Source: a virus. Taken from it: 38,161 bases of DNA. The notes under the pieces are model-generated. The model did no database searches and was not told the origin of the DNA. It worked only from the letters and a program-made list of their open reading frames with translations. Positions 23,513 through 31,839 of the stretch are shown one piece after another. Position 1 is the first letter of the stretch. Every line of letters begins with the position of its first letter. Position numbers and translations under genes: made by a program. The stretch lies in the IMG/VR virus record IMGVR_UViG_3300010370_007246, positions 1 to 38,161 of that record; one strand, given 5' to 3'.

Positions 23513-24108
23513 TGGATATTTCTAAATTTATTTACCACAAGGAAAATGTTTTTTCCGAGGAGTTTTGTGATTCGTTGATTGACCTTTTCGATAAAAAAGA
23601 AAAGGATGATAAAGTACACGTTGGATCAATGATGGGTGGGGTTAATTTTGATGTCAAAAACACCACTGAAATAAATCTTTTCGAACATCCCGAACTTGTT
23701 AATCATGACAATTTCTTCAGTGTTATTAATAAACATCTCAGTGATCACTTTCTCAATAACTTACCCTACAGATATTCTTTCGATTCAAATATAAAGTTGT
23801 TTCCTGGTAATACAACCTACGAAACCTGTCAAATACAAAAATACAAGAAAGGAGAGGGTCACTACGAATCTTGGCATGTTGAGGTCGAAAACTTGAAAAG
23901 TGCAGGAAGAGCCTTCTCCATGATTGTATACCTCAACGATGTATATCAAGGGGGTGAAACAGGTTTTCTATATCCTCAACTTAAAGTGAAACCAACCAAA
24001 GGATCGTTGGTGATATTCCCAAGTGCATTTCCCTTTGTTCATTGTGGTTATAAACCCATTTCCAACGACAAATATATCATAGCTACTTGGTTAATTTATA
24101 CTGATTAA
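23512..24108 (+). CDS. 2OG-Fe(II) oxygenase, prolyl-hydroxylase-like
   Basis: The protein has 198 residues. GEGHYESWHVE (His122, Glu124 as iron ligands), then SMIVYLNDVYQGGETGFL, KGSLVIFP, His177 in PFVHCGY, and Lys187 in the place of the 2-oxoglutarate-binding basic residue. This is the prolyl 4-hydroxylase/PKHD layout with the iron triad intact as H-x-E...H. It uses O2 and 2-oxoglutarate to hydroxylate a protein residue or other substrate. The start overlaps the preceding stop as TAATG. The substrate is unproven; the collagen-like fibre is an attractive candidate. Confidence 0.8.
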   Translation: MDISKFIYHKENVFSEEFCDSLIDLFDKKEKDDKVHVGSMMGGVNFDVKNTTEINLFEHPELVNHDNFFSVINKHLSDHFLNNLPYRYSFDSNIKLFPGNTTYETCQIQKYKKGEGHYESWHVEVENLKSAGRAFSMIVYLNDVYQGGETGFLYPQLKVKPTKGSLVIFPSAFPFVHCGYKPISNDKYIIATWLIYTD

Positions 24109-24113
24109 TTTTT

Positions 24114-24144
24114 TTTGTAGATTGGAATATGTGCAGTATCTTTG
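24114..24144 (+). promoter_or_regulatory. Consensus Bacteroidota promoter
   Basis: TTTG (24114-24117), 19 nt, TATCTTTG (24137-24144). The leader to the ATG at 24163 is about 12-15 nt. Confidence 0.7.
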
Positions 24145-24162
24145 TAATCTAAATCACCACAT

Positions 24163-24918
24163 ATGACTACCACAATCCAAGTTTCAGTTCAAGACAAAGT
24201 TCGTAACTATCAAGGTCAAAACCGTTTCATCCTTAATCTCAAGGACTCCATGAAAAAATGGGGTGGGTTGACTCCTAAACAACTTGACGCTGCCGAGAAG
24301 GCACTCAACTCAGAAACCAAAGTAGTAAAGACCGAGGAAATGCCCGAGGGACTCCAAAGGATCTTGGACTACAAAGGTGAAAACAACTTCGTAAAAGACA
24401 TTGCCGTTAAGTTTCAGAAGTGGGGAACTCTCACCTCCAAACAAGTCCAAGCGGCCGTGAATCAAATTCAGAAAGAAGAAGACCGCGAGAAGACTGTACG
24501 TATGAATTGGCCAACACCCGGTGAAACGATTGTGGTAGGTCGTAAGATCGGTGTTCAGCTTAAAGAAAAGTACGGTCTCGAATTCAACCCTGTTCTTTTG
24601 GATATTGTTAAACTTAGGGCGGTTTCTCCAAAAGCGGTTATGTTCGAAGGAAAGATGACTATCAAACGTGGTGACGTTTGTATGTGTTGCGGAAGGACAC
24701 TAACAGATGAGTTCTCAATGTTGACGAAGATGGGTAAGATCTGTGCAGGTCATATGAAGGTGGAATATATCACAGATGCTTCTCAGGCAGAAGCCTTCCG
24801 TGAAAGATATCTTCAGAGAGTTGAAGAAATCGGGGTGATGGAATTTTGGGTTCCTAAAAACCAAATCAAAAAGTGGAATGGATCCACTGAACGTGTCATC
24901 CCTATGTTGACAGCCTAA
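24163..24918 (+). CDS. Zinc-finger protein with duplicated helical repeat, likely highly expressed
   Basis: The protein has 251 residues. Two related segments occur: YQGQNRFILNLKDSMKKWG followed by LTPKQLDAAEKAL, and YKGENNFVKDIAVKFQKWG followed by LTSKQVQAAVNQI. Near residues 170-205 CMCCGRTL and GKICAGHM form a Cys3/His or Cys4 zinc site. No family is firmly recognised, though a DUF6011-like zinc segment is possible. Codons are unlike neighbours: many AAC, TTC, AAG, GAC and CGT, as in strongly expressed genes. It has its own consensus promoter and terminator, so it is a single-gene unit. Confidence 0.75.
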   Translation: MTTTIQVSVQDKVRNYQGQNRFILNLKDSMKKWGGLTPKQLDAAEKALNSETKVVKTEEMPEGLQRILDYKGENNFVKDIAVKFQKWGTLTSKQVQAAVNQIQKEEDREKTVRMNWPTPGETIVVGRKIGVQLKEKYGLEFNPVLLDIVKLRAVSPKAVMFEGKMTIKRGDVCMCCGRTLTDEFSMLTKMGKICAGHMKVEYITDASQAEAFRERYLQRVEEIGVMEFWVPKNQIKKWNGSTERVIPMLTA

Positions 24919-24920
24919 TC

Positions 24921-24950
24921 AAAGACCCCTCCACTTGTGAGGGGTTTTTT
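24921..24950 (+). repeat. 30-bp direct repeat, left copy (contains terminator)
   Basis: The left copy of a perfect 30-bp repeat, identical to 28486-28515. Both copies contain the same terminator and bracket the receptor-lipoprotein pair. Confidence 0.85.
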
Positions 24951-24953
24951 CTT
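24925..24953 (+). terminator. Rho-independent terminator
   Basis: A 7-bp stem ACCCCTC/GAGGGGT with loop CACTTGT is followed by TTTTT. It ends the unit of the zinc-finger gene. Confidence 0.9.
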
Positions 24954-25026
24954 AACCATAAGTTAACACCCAATTTAGGTATTCTAACTCTCTGTTTTCT
25001 AATTATTGTTGTCAAAACTTACAAAA

Positions 25027-27279
25027 ATGATTAGAAAATTTTTAGTGTGTTTGATGATTCCCTCCATCGGATTCACTCAAGACACTCTGTTCAACAAGAC
25101 CATGTCAGAGGTTACCATAAGATCTGCGGGAAAGAAAGAATCAAACGTAGCAATTATAAACACGGTTAGAAATAGTTCAGTGATATCCGACGGATTATCA
25201 GTGGAGTCAATTAAAAGAACTCCTGACAGAACTGTTGGAGATGCCTTGAAGAGAGTAAACGGTGTAACAATACAGAACGATAGGTTTGTACTCGTAAGAG
25301 GATTGGCTGACAGATATAATTCTGTAATCCTTAACAAAACAATATTACCATCAACAGAACCTGATAGGAGGGCATTTTCCTTCGATATAATTCCTTCCAA
25401 CATGATTGATAATATTATTGTATCAAAATCTGCAGTGGCTAGTTTGCCTGGTGACTTTGGTGGTGGGGTAGTTCAGATAACAACAAAAGAAGTATCAAAC
25501 AATTTTTTCTCTTTAGGTCTCGGTTCAGGTTACGGGACCGTGTCAACCTTCCAAAAATTCAAATCGGTGGACTTTATTCACTTCCCACAACAGTTTCCTT
25601 CAACATATGTCTTCAGAGTAGGTACAAATGGAGATAGGAGATCTTATACGAAATTAATATCGGCACCTTCCCCGAATGAAACATTTTCTTATCCAAACTT
25701 AAATGGTAACATATCTTTAGGTATAAAGAAAAATAAATGGAACCTTCTTTTATCAACTGTGGCAAGAAACAATTTTTCTTTGAATTATACTGATAGAAAA
25801 GATTATCAGTCATCCACTGAACTTGCATATGATTACAAAGATACTTTATTTACACAGACATCATCCCTGAATGGTTTATTAAATCTTACTTATTTGGGAG
25901 AAAACAGATTCTCTTGGAAAACACTATTCAACCATCAGAATGAAAAATCATTCCTCACAAGAAACGGTGAAAACTATGATAATGTACAAGATGTCAGAAG
26001 TAATTCATCTAATAACATCATAAAAACTGTATTAAACACTCAATTCGATGGTAAGATAAAATCGTTTGACTTTAACGTTGGTTGGAATTTGATGCTCAGG
26101 GATCAACCTGATTACAGAGTAAATCCAATCACAAAGTCCTTAGGTACTAATACCCCGTTCACAACCGCTTGGAGGGACACTTATAGATTTTGGTCCGTAA
26201 TGGATGAAAATTCATTCAATGGATCTGTAAACAAAACATTCGGTGACGTAAAAATAGGGTCTTCATATCTGAAAAAAATCAGAAATTTCAAGGCCAGGAT
26301 ATTCCGATATGATGCTGTAGATTTGATGAACGAAATAACAAATAATACGGACCGTTATACGGCTGATTTTGATCTTTTGGGTGGATATATTCAAATTGAT
26401 AAAAACTTCGGAAATTGGAAGGTAAATGGAGGTTTGAGAACAGAGTATAACATCTTCAATGTAAACACATCAGACTTCAGTGGACAGAAAGTAACCGTTG
26501 ATAGAAATTATCTGGACCTTTTACCCTCAATTAACCTAAGTTATAATTGGACAAAATCAAAATTGAGATTATCAGGATCCAAAACACTTGCAAGACCTGA
26601 ATTTAGAGAAGTTGCAAATTTTGCTTATTATGACTTTGTCAGAAATGCTCAACTCTTGGGTAATCCGAATTTGGAAAAGTCTGACATATACAATTTGGAT
26701 TTCAAATTTGAATACTATCCAAAGACAGGAGAGAATATCTCCATTGCACTATTCACTAAAAACTTCTCAAAACCCATCGAACAAATTGTTGCGGACGGAT
26801 CGGTACCTTCAAATTTATTATTAACCTACACGAATCCGAAGTCTGCCAAGGTATATGGTGCTGAGTTCGAAATCAGAAAGAAAGTATCCAATTGGCTCGA
26901 AATCTATACAAACACCACATTGAATATGTCAGAAGTTGGAATTAACGGAAATAAGAGACAACTCCAAGGACAGTCAAATTATGTGGTAAACGGTGGTTTA
27001 AATGTAATCAAAGGTAAAAATAATTTTTCATTGACCTACAATAAAGTTGGGGAAAGAATATCAGCAGTTGGATTCCAAGGATATCCTGATATATTCGAGA
27101 ACGCAAGAGATATAATTGATTTTGTGATTCTGAGAAAAATTAAAAATGGTGAAATAAAATTATCGGTTGGAGACATTCTTGCACAACCATCAAAATATTT
27201 TCAAAAAATAAACAACAGAGATCTGATCAAAACAAATAATGAACAATCAGTTGCTCTTTCCTTAAATCTAAATTTATGA
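25027..27279 (+). CDS. TonB-dependent outer-membrane receptor
   Basis: The protein has 750 residues from the ATG at 25027; a TTG at 25006 opens the frame but lacks a signal peptide shape. Residues 1-18 (MIRKFLVCLMIPSIGFTQ) are a signal peptide. A plug domain follows (TVGDALKRVNGVTIQ, VLVRGLADRYNSVILN, GDFGGGVVQITTKE), then a 22-strand-type barrel to the C-terminal LNLNL. The N-terminal carboxypeptidase-regulatory domain common in Bacteroidota receptors is absent. It would sit in the host outer membrane and import a ligand with TonB. It overlaps the lipoprotein start by 4 nt. In a phage this is exceptional; it may change nutrient uptake or block superinfection. Confidence 0.9.
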   Translation: MIRKFLVCLMIPSIGFTQDTLFNKTMSEVTIRSAGKKESNVAIINTVRNSSVISDGLSVESIKRTPDRTVGDALKRVNGVTIQNDRFVLVRGLADRYNSVILNKTILPSTEPDRRAFSFDIIPSNMIDNIIVSKSAVASLPGDFGGGVVQITTKEVSNNFFSLGLGSGYGTVSTFQKFKSVDFIHFPQQFPSTYVFRVGTNGDRRSYTKLISAPSPNETFSYPNLNGNISLGIKKNKWNLLLSTVARNNFSLNYTDRKDYQSSTELAYDYKDTLFTQTSSLNGLLNLTYLGENRFSWKTLFNHQNEKSFLTRNGENYDNVQDVRSNSSNNIIKTVLNTQFDGKIKSFDFNVGWNLMLRDQPDYRVNPITKSLGTNTPFTTAWRDTYRFWSVMDENSFNGSVNKTFGDVKIGSSYLKKIRNFKARIFRYDAVDLMNEITNNTDRYTADFDLLGGYIQIDKNFGNWKVNGGLRTEYNIFNVNTSDFSGQKVTVDRNYLDLLPSINLSYNWTKSKLRLSGSKTLARPEFREVANFAYYDFVRNAQLLGNPNLEKSDIYNLDFKFEYYPKTGENISIALFTKNFSKPIEQIVADGSVPSNLLLTYTNPKSAKVYGAEFEIRKKVSNWLEIYTNTTLNMSEVGINGNKRQLQGQSNYVVNGGLNVIKGKNNFSLTYNKVGERISAVGFQGYPDIFENARDIIDFVILRKIKNGEIKLSVGDILAQPSKYFQKINNRDLIKTNNEQSVALSLNLNL

Positions 27280-28481
27280 AAAAAATCTTTTTGATTTTAT
27301 GTTTATCAACTTCGTTGATTAGTTGCGAAAAGGAGTTGGGTGGTGGAGATCCACCTGTTAATGTTCCATCACTTACAACTTTGACCGGTAACATAAATCA
27401 AACCACAACTTTAACGTCTGACAAAGTTTGGACTCTGAAAGGTTATGTTTATGTGACCGATGGTGCGAAGTTAATCATTCAACCTGGCACAAAAATCATT
27501 TCCGACTTAGCTGAAAAAGGTGCACTTTGTATTGAAAGAGGTGCTCAAATAATTGCTGAGGGAACATCACAAAAACCCATCGTCTTCACATCAGGTAATG
27601 CTGAGGGACAGAGGTCACCAGGTGATTGGGGTGGAATTGTAATCTTAGGTAGAGCAACCACAAACAGATCCTCAGAACCAACAATAGAAGGTGGAATAGG
27701 TAGACCATATGGGGGTACAAATGACTTAGATAACAGCGGGATATTAAAATATGTCAGAATAGAGTATGCAGGAATTGCTGCTCTACCTAATTCGGAGATA
27801 AATGCTCTTACATTGGGTGGGGTAGGAAGTGGAACAATAATCGAGAACGTTCAAACAATTTATGCTAACGATGATGCATTCGAATTTTTTGGTGGTACTG
27901 TGTCTCCAAAAAATCTATACGCATTTGCAACCGCAGATGATGATTTTGACTTCGATTTTGGTTACAGAGGATTGGTATCGAATGGAATTGCAAAAAGAGA
28001 CCCACAGTTCGTAGACAACGGTGATGCCGGAAATGGGGTCGAGTGTGATAACGATGGTACAGGATCTTCGGCACAACCTTTTACAAATCCAATTCTTTCG
28101 AATATGGTATTAGTTGGTCCTAACAGCTCAACATCACTTCCAAACCATAACTTGGGTTTGAGGTGGAGAAGATCAACTAGATTCAACATTACCAATTCTA
28201 TAATTGCAGGTTGGATGAAAGGAGGATTCTCGATAGAATCAAATGAAACTGCACAGGCATATAAAGATGGTATATCTAAGTTTGAAAACAATATTATCGG
28301 GGCTTTTGATCCGTTAATGAATTTCAAATCAACCTCAACATTATTCACGGCTTCGGAAATGAAAGTTAAGGCACTTTCACAAGGAAACTCCGAGAGAGTA
28401 TATTCGACATCGGAATTAGAAGTTTTGACAAACCCGAGTTGGACACAAGGATGGACACGTTTTCCGTCAAAAGGTAACTAA
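27276..28481 (+). CDS. Lipoprotein partner of TonB receptor, beta-helix-like
   Basis: The protein has 401 residues. A signal peptide ends in lipobox LISC (residues 14-17), so Cys17 is lipidated. Beyond it lie repeats of the right-handed beta-helix type (KLIIQPGTKIISD, GDWGGIVILG, ILKYVRIEYAG, YANDDAFEFFGGTV, DDDFDFDFGYRG). Bacteroidota genomes often place such lipoproteins beside a TonB receptor; here the start codon overlaps the receptor stop, so they work together. The Asp-rich DDDFDFDF patch may bind Ca2+. The ligand is unknown. It is followed by the right copy of the repeat terminator. Confidence 0.85.
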   Translation: MKKIFLILCLSTSLISCEKELGGGDPPVNVPSLTTLTGNINQTTTLTSDKVWTLKGYVYVTDGAKLIIQPGTKIISDLAEKGALCIERGAQIIAEGTSQKPIVFTSGNAEGQRSPGDWGGIVILGRATTNRSSEPTIEGGIGRPYGGTNDLDNSGILKYVRIEYAGIAALPNSEINALTLGGVGSGTIIENVQTIYANDDAFEFFGGTVSPKNLYAFATADDDFDFDFGYRGLVSNGIAKRDPQFVDNGDAGNGVECDNDGTGSSAQPFTNPILSNMVLVGPNSSTSLPNHNLGLRWRRSTRFNITNSIIAGWMKGGFSIESNETAQAYKDGISKFENNIIGAFDPLMNFKSTSTLFTASEMKVKALSQGNSERVYSTSELEVLTNPSWTQGWTRFPSKGN

Positions 28482-28485
28482 AAAG

Positions 28486-28515
28486 AAAGACCCCTCCACT
28501 TGTGAGGGGTTTTTT
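28486..28515 (+). repeat. 30-bp direct repeat, right copy (contains terminator)
   Basis: The right copy, identical over 30 bp to 24921-24950. The flanking bases differ (C or G before, C or A after), so the repeat ends are sharp. Confidence 0.85.
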
Positions 28516-28516
28516 A
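28490..28516 (+). terminator. Rho-independent terminator
   Basis: Same ACCCCTC/GAGGGGT hairpin and T run as at 24925; it ends the receptor-lipoprotein unit. Confidence 0.9.
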
Positions 28517-28529
28517 TTATACTTCTAAT

Positions 28530-28910
28530 ATGAAATACAGAACAAGGAAGTTAATCAAACCAGGCGATCTAAATGCTAGAGGAACACTCTTTGGAGGACA
28601 GGTTCTGAAGTGGATTGATGAGGAGGCAGCAATCTTTTGTATATGTCAGTTAGGATCGGCTAATATAGTAACCAAGGCAATGTCCGCTATAAACTTCGTA
28701 CAGACCGCAAAAACGGGAGATATTGTTGAGATTGGATGTGAGGTTGTCAAATTCGGAAACACGTCTATAACGGTCTCCTGTGACGTTAGAAACAAGAATA
28801 CAAAACAATCAATTATTAGGATAGATGAAATAGTTTTCGTATTATTGGACGAAAACGGAAAACCCAAGGTACATGGCAAGTCCAAGACACGACATACAGA
28901 AGATGGTTGA
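28530..28910 (+). CDS. Acyl-CoA thioesterase (hotdog, YciA-like)
   Basis: The protein has 126 residues. NARGTLFGGQVLKWIDEEAAIF (residues 14-35) is the YciA/ACOT signature, with the Asp of WIDE in the catalytic place, followed by FVQTAKTGDIVEI and GNTSITV. These enzymes hydrolyse acyl-CoA to fatty acid and CoA in the cytoplasm. The C-terminal basic tail is short. It lies just after the repeat terminator, in a new transcription unit. It overlaps the next gene by 38 nt. It may shift host lipid metabolism; this is inference. Confidence 0.85.
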   Translation: MKYRTRKLIKPGDLNARGTLFGGQVLKWIDEEAAIFCICQLGSANIVTKAMSAINFVQTAKTGDIVEIGCEVVKFGNTSITVSCDVRNKNTKQSIIRIDEIVFVLLDENGKPKVHGKSKTRHTEDG

Positions 28911-29208
28911 TGAAGTTATGGAAAACTTTGATTTCAACAAAGTTTATCTGACGATGAAAGCCCTAAAATGGGGATGGACAACTGTTCCCCAAACTCCACC
29001 TCCAATTGACAGACTCAAACAAACTGCCGAGTACTTACTCAAAGGTTGTATAGAAGGTGCGGTACAGTGTAAAAACCTCCAACCTGAAGTTCCCTATCTA
29101 CATGCTACAGGTGGATTCAAAGCATATTGTCACATTAACAAATATAAACACGTTACTTCACTTCACCTTGAGTTTATCGTCTCAGAATGGGAGACAGATG
29201 GAGACTAA
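28873..29208 (+). CDS. Hypothetical small phage protein
   Basis: The protein has 111 residues: helical N-terminus, a W-rich segment (MKALKWGWTTVPQTPPPIDR) and a beta-rich C-terminus with HATGGFKAYCHINKY. It looks like a known conserved phage orphan, function unknown. It overlaps the thioesterase by 38 nt. A lone TATTTAT at 29212 lies beyond its stop and may serve the next gene at a distance. Confidence 0.7.
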   Translation: MASPRHDIQKMVDEVMENFDFNKVYLTMKALKWGWTTVPQTPPPIDRLKQTAEYLLKGCIEGAVQCKNLQPEVPYLHATGGFKAYCHINKYKHVTSLHLEFIVSEWETDGD

Positions 29209-29248
29209 ACCTATTTATTTCATAAACTTTTTATGTTAGTTTTCAATT

Positions 29249-29950
29249 ATGATTAACTTTAAACTCCCCAAATACCTGAAGACACAATATGCTACGGAAT
29301 ATCCATTTCCTCATACTGTGATTGATAATTTCATAAACGAAACATTTCTCAACAAAGCCATAGGTCAATTGAACCAAGTGGATTGGGGTTATGATGAAGG
29401 AGAAGTTGGTGAAGGACATCAAGTTAAAAAACTCTACTCACCACATAAGGTTGGTATGTGGAATCATATGCCAGAACACGTTTCAAATGTATTGGATTTT
29501 CTGAACTCAGTTGAGGTCCTAAAATATTTGGAAGAACTTACAGGTATAAAGGATTTGATCCCCGATCCTGAATTTTATGGTGGAGGTTTACACCGTATTC
29601 AAACTGGTGGTAAACTATCCGTTCACGTGGACTACAACTATCATCCGATCACAAAATTACATCGAAGAATAAATCTTTTGTTATACCTCAATAAAGATTG
29701 GAAAGAAGAATGGGGTGGTGATTTACAACTTTGGACGGCAGATCTAAAACACTGTGTGAAAAAGATCCTTCCAATATACAACAGAGCCGTGATATTCAAC
29801 ATATCTGACAAGGCTTATCATGGTCACCCTGGATCATTGAAATCCCCCGAAGGTATTGATAGATACTCTTTCGCCCTTTATTATTTTACAAAAGAAAGAC
29901 CTGTAGAGGAGATTACTGAACCTCACATGGCAATTTTCGAAGATGTATGA
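29249..29950 (+). CDS. 2OG-Fe(II) oxygenase
   Basis: The protein has 233 residues. GLHRIQTGGKLSVHVDYN gives His126-x-Asp128, then INLLLYLNKDWKEEWGGDLQLW, a second-half His191 (HGHPG) and Arg205 (RYSFALYYF): the full 2-His-1-carboxylate plus 2-oxoglutarate Arg of the oxygenase superfamily, of the Ofd1/TPA1 kind. It hydroxylates an unknown substrate. Its TGA overlaps the ATG of a GT2 glycosyltransferase, so the two are made together. It differs from the 198-residue oxygenase at 23512, which has H-x-E and Lys instead. Confidence 0.85.
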   Translation: MINFKLPKYLKTQYATEYPFPHTVIDNFINETFLNKAIGQLNQVDWGYDEGEVGEGHQVKKLYSPHKVGMWNHMPEHVSNVLDFLNSVEVLKYLEELTGIKDLIPDPEFYGGGLHRIQTGGKLSVHVDYNYHPITKLHRRINLLLYLNKDWKEEWGGDLQLWTADLKHCVKKILPIYNRAVIFNISDKAYHGHPGSLKSPEGIDRYSFALYYFTKERPVEEITEPHMAIFEDV

Positions 29951-31188
29951 AAACAAAATTACCTTTAGCTCTCGTATATGGTTGGGATAGATTGGGTACA
30001 CATGAAATTGTTTCTGATGTATATTATTGGGAGGGATTGAATGAAAAAGTAGTCGTTCAATCAGTCAACGATTTATCTCAATTCAGAGAAGATTTCATCA
30101 AGTATGATCCTGACGTTATAATCTCAATTGGTTCTGAATTTGTATCAAACCTTGATTCACTCAATAAAAGAATTGTACATATTCAGGAAATGATTCCTGA
30201 TAACATTCTCGCAAACGTAATTGTCTGCCAGACTACTTTTAAAAACTCCTCAGAGATCAGGCCAAAGTTTTCAATATTCACACCAACATATAAGACAGGA
30301 GATCGAATCTACAGAACTTATGAGGGTCTTTCAAATCAAACTTATACTGATTGGGAATGGGTAATAGTTGATGACTCACCTGATGAGGACACATGGGACA
30401 AAATTCAAGAGATAGCATCCCAAGACTTCAGAGTTAAACCATTCAAAATTTCTCCAATAAGTGGTGGAATCGTTGGGTTAGCGAAGAACAGAGCTTGTCA
30501 TCTTAGTGATGGAGAATGGTTCGTAGAACTTGATCACGATGATTATCTGATTCCTACCTGTTTAGAAGATCTTGACAAAGCATCGAAAATGTATCCTGAT
30601 GCGGGATTCATGTATTCAGAGGTTTGCGAACTATATGACGATGGTGAGATGAAATATTATACTGGTATATGGGGGGAAGAGGGATATGCAAACCCTGAAA
30701 ATGCTTTTAACTGTGGTTATGGAATTCACCAATGGATTGAAGTCGAGGGTAATAAGTTTCTGAGTCATCGATATTCAGATATCAATCCACTTTCAATTAG
30801 ATATAATTTTTCGATGCCGAATCATGTGAGGAGTTGGAGAAGAGACGTATACTTTAAGGTGGGTGGACACAACAAAAGGCTCCCCGTTGCAGACGACTTT
30901 GAACTGATAGTAAGAACTTTCTTGGAGACTAGATTCATACACATAAAAAAACTACTTTATCTCCAATACAATAACAGAAATAGTACTGTTGATAATAATG
31001 TTATTGACATCAACAGAAGAGCACGACTGATAAAAGATCACTTCGATCAAAAAATACATCAAAGAATAATTGATTTGGGTTATCGAGATTGGATGTGGGA
31101 TGAATTAGAAAACAGATCATTTTTGAATTTCGGTGACAAATTGAAATACTACAAAGATGAAGAAGTTATGAATTACATCTATTTATAG
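29947..31188 (+). CDS. Glycosyltransferase family 2
   Basis: The protein has 413 residues. About 110 N-terminal residues of unknown role (MKTKLPLALVYGWD, DVIISIGSEF) precede a GT-A domain: FSIFTPTYKTG, VIVDDSPDEDTW, GLAKNRA and the metal-binding ELDHDDYL. The C-terminal part (RSWRRDVYFKVGGHNKRLPVADDFEL) is typical of GT2 acceptor regions. It uses a nucleotide sugar. The ATG overlaps the oxygenase stop, so hydroxylation followed by glycosylation is a natural reading, like the collagen lysyl hydroxylase/glucosyltransferase of mimivirus. Confidence 0.88.
   Translation: MKTKLPLALVYGWDRLGTHEIVSDVYYWEGLNEKVVVQSVNDLSQFREDFIKYDPDVIISIGSEFVSNLDSLNKRIVHIQEMIPDNILANVIVCQTTFKNSSEIRPKFSIFTPTYKTGDRIYRTYEGLSNQTYTDWEWVIVDDSPDEDTWDKIQEIASQDFRVKPFKISPISGGIVGLAKNRACHLSDGEWFVELDHDDYLIPTCLEDLDKASKMYPDAGFMYSEVCELYDDGEMKYYTGIWGEEGYANPENAFNCGYGIHQWIEVEGNKFLSHRYSDINPLSIRYNFSMPNHVRSWRRDVYFKVGGHNKRLPVADDFELIVRTFLETRFIHIKKLLYLQYNNRNSTVDNNVIDINRRARLIKDHFDQKIHQRIIDLGYRDWMWDELENRSFLNFGDKLKYYKDEEVMNYIYL
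31180..31186 (+). promoter_or_regulatory. TATTTAT start-proximal box
   Basis: TATTTAT, then AGTT, then a GTG start at 31191: spacing of exactly 4 nt. The box supports the GTG start. Confidence 0.6.
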
Positions 31189-31190
31189 TT

Positions 31191-31574
31191 GTGAAATTAG
31201 CTTTAAAGAAAATAAGACAAAATTTAAGACCAAACCAAGTTGGGATAACATTGGACTTCTTGAAGTTTCTTCAAGACAATGCTCCATTGAACAGGGATTT
31301 AGTTATCGTATTTCAAGACAAGAGAAACGAATCCGTTACCACAGGTAAAAACTTTGATGGAAAGTTAGTTGTTTTTACCAAAAGTAGGATTTTAATTGAT
31401 ATTCTTAGAACTTTAGCACACGAATGGGTTCACAGCTTACAGGAACAAGACCCTCAGAATTTAAATAAAACAGAAAGAGAGAGTGAAGATCATGCTAATT
31501 CACTTGCGGGTTATCTTATTAGAAAGTTTATGAAAGAAAATCCCGAACATGAGGTTGAATCATACAAGGACTAA
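31191..31574 (+). CDS. Putative HExxH metallopeptidase-like protein
   Basis: The protein has 127 residues starting at GTG 31191. AHEWVHSLQ (His77, Glu78, His81) is the zincin motif, followed by ERESEDHANSLAGYLI with Glu95, 97 or 99 as possible third ligand. Compact, about the size of a minimal zincin domain. No signal peptide. Function unknown; unlike the two HExxH proteins at 1961-3594 in length. It lies after the oxygenase/GT2 pair with its own start box. Confidence 0.65.
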   Translation: MKLALKKIRQNLRPNQVGITLDFLKFLQDNAPLNRDLVIVFQDKRNESVTTGKNFDGKLVVFTKSRILIDILRTLAHEWVHSLQEQDPQNLNKTERESEDHANSLAGYLIRKFMKENPEHEVESYKD

Positions 31575-31614
31575 TTAATCTTTCCTTTTAAAGAAAAGAG
31601 ATGAATTTTATAAA

Positions 31615-31839
31615 ATGAGATTGTATAGAAAAATACTTAGATTCATTTTTGGAATTCCGAAAAAAGAATTGACTTGGAATGTTAGAGATTTCAAAAAAGC
31701 CGTTTCCCTATTGAAAAGGTTTGATAATCCTGAGAACGAAAAAGTTTCTCTTTGGAAATCATATAAAAACCCTTGGTTCGACTCGGTAGATATTTTACAC
31801 AGAGCAAATATTATAATTCGGAAATCTCAGCAAATATAA
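31615..31839 (+). CDS. Hypothetical small basic protein
   Basis: The protein has 74 residues, basic and helical (MRLYRKILRFIFGIPKK), with no recognised domain. The N-terminal helix is amphipathic and might lie on a membrane. Its 3' end overlaps the convergent gene 31811 by 29 nt. Low-support ORF, kept because it fills its gap and has normal phage-like length. Confidence 0.5.
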   Translation: MRLYRKILRFIFGIPKKELTWNVRDFKKAVSLLKRFDNPENEKVSLWKSYKNPWFDSVDILHRANIIIRKSQQI

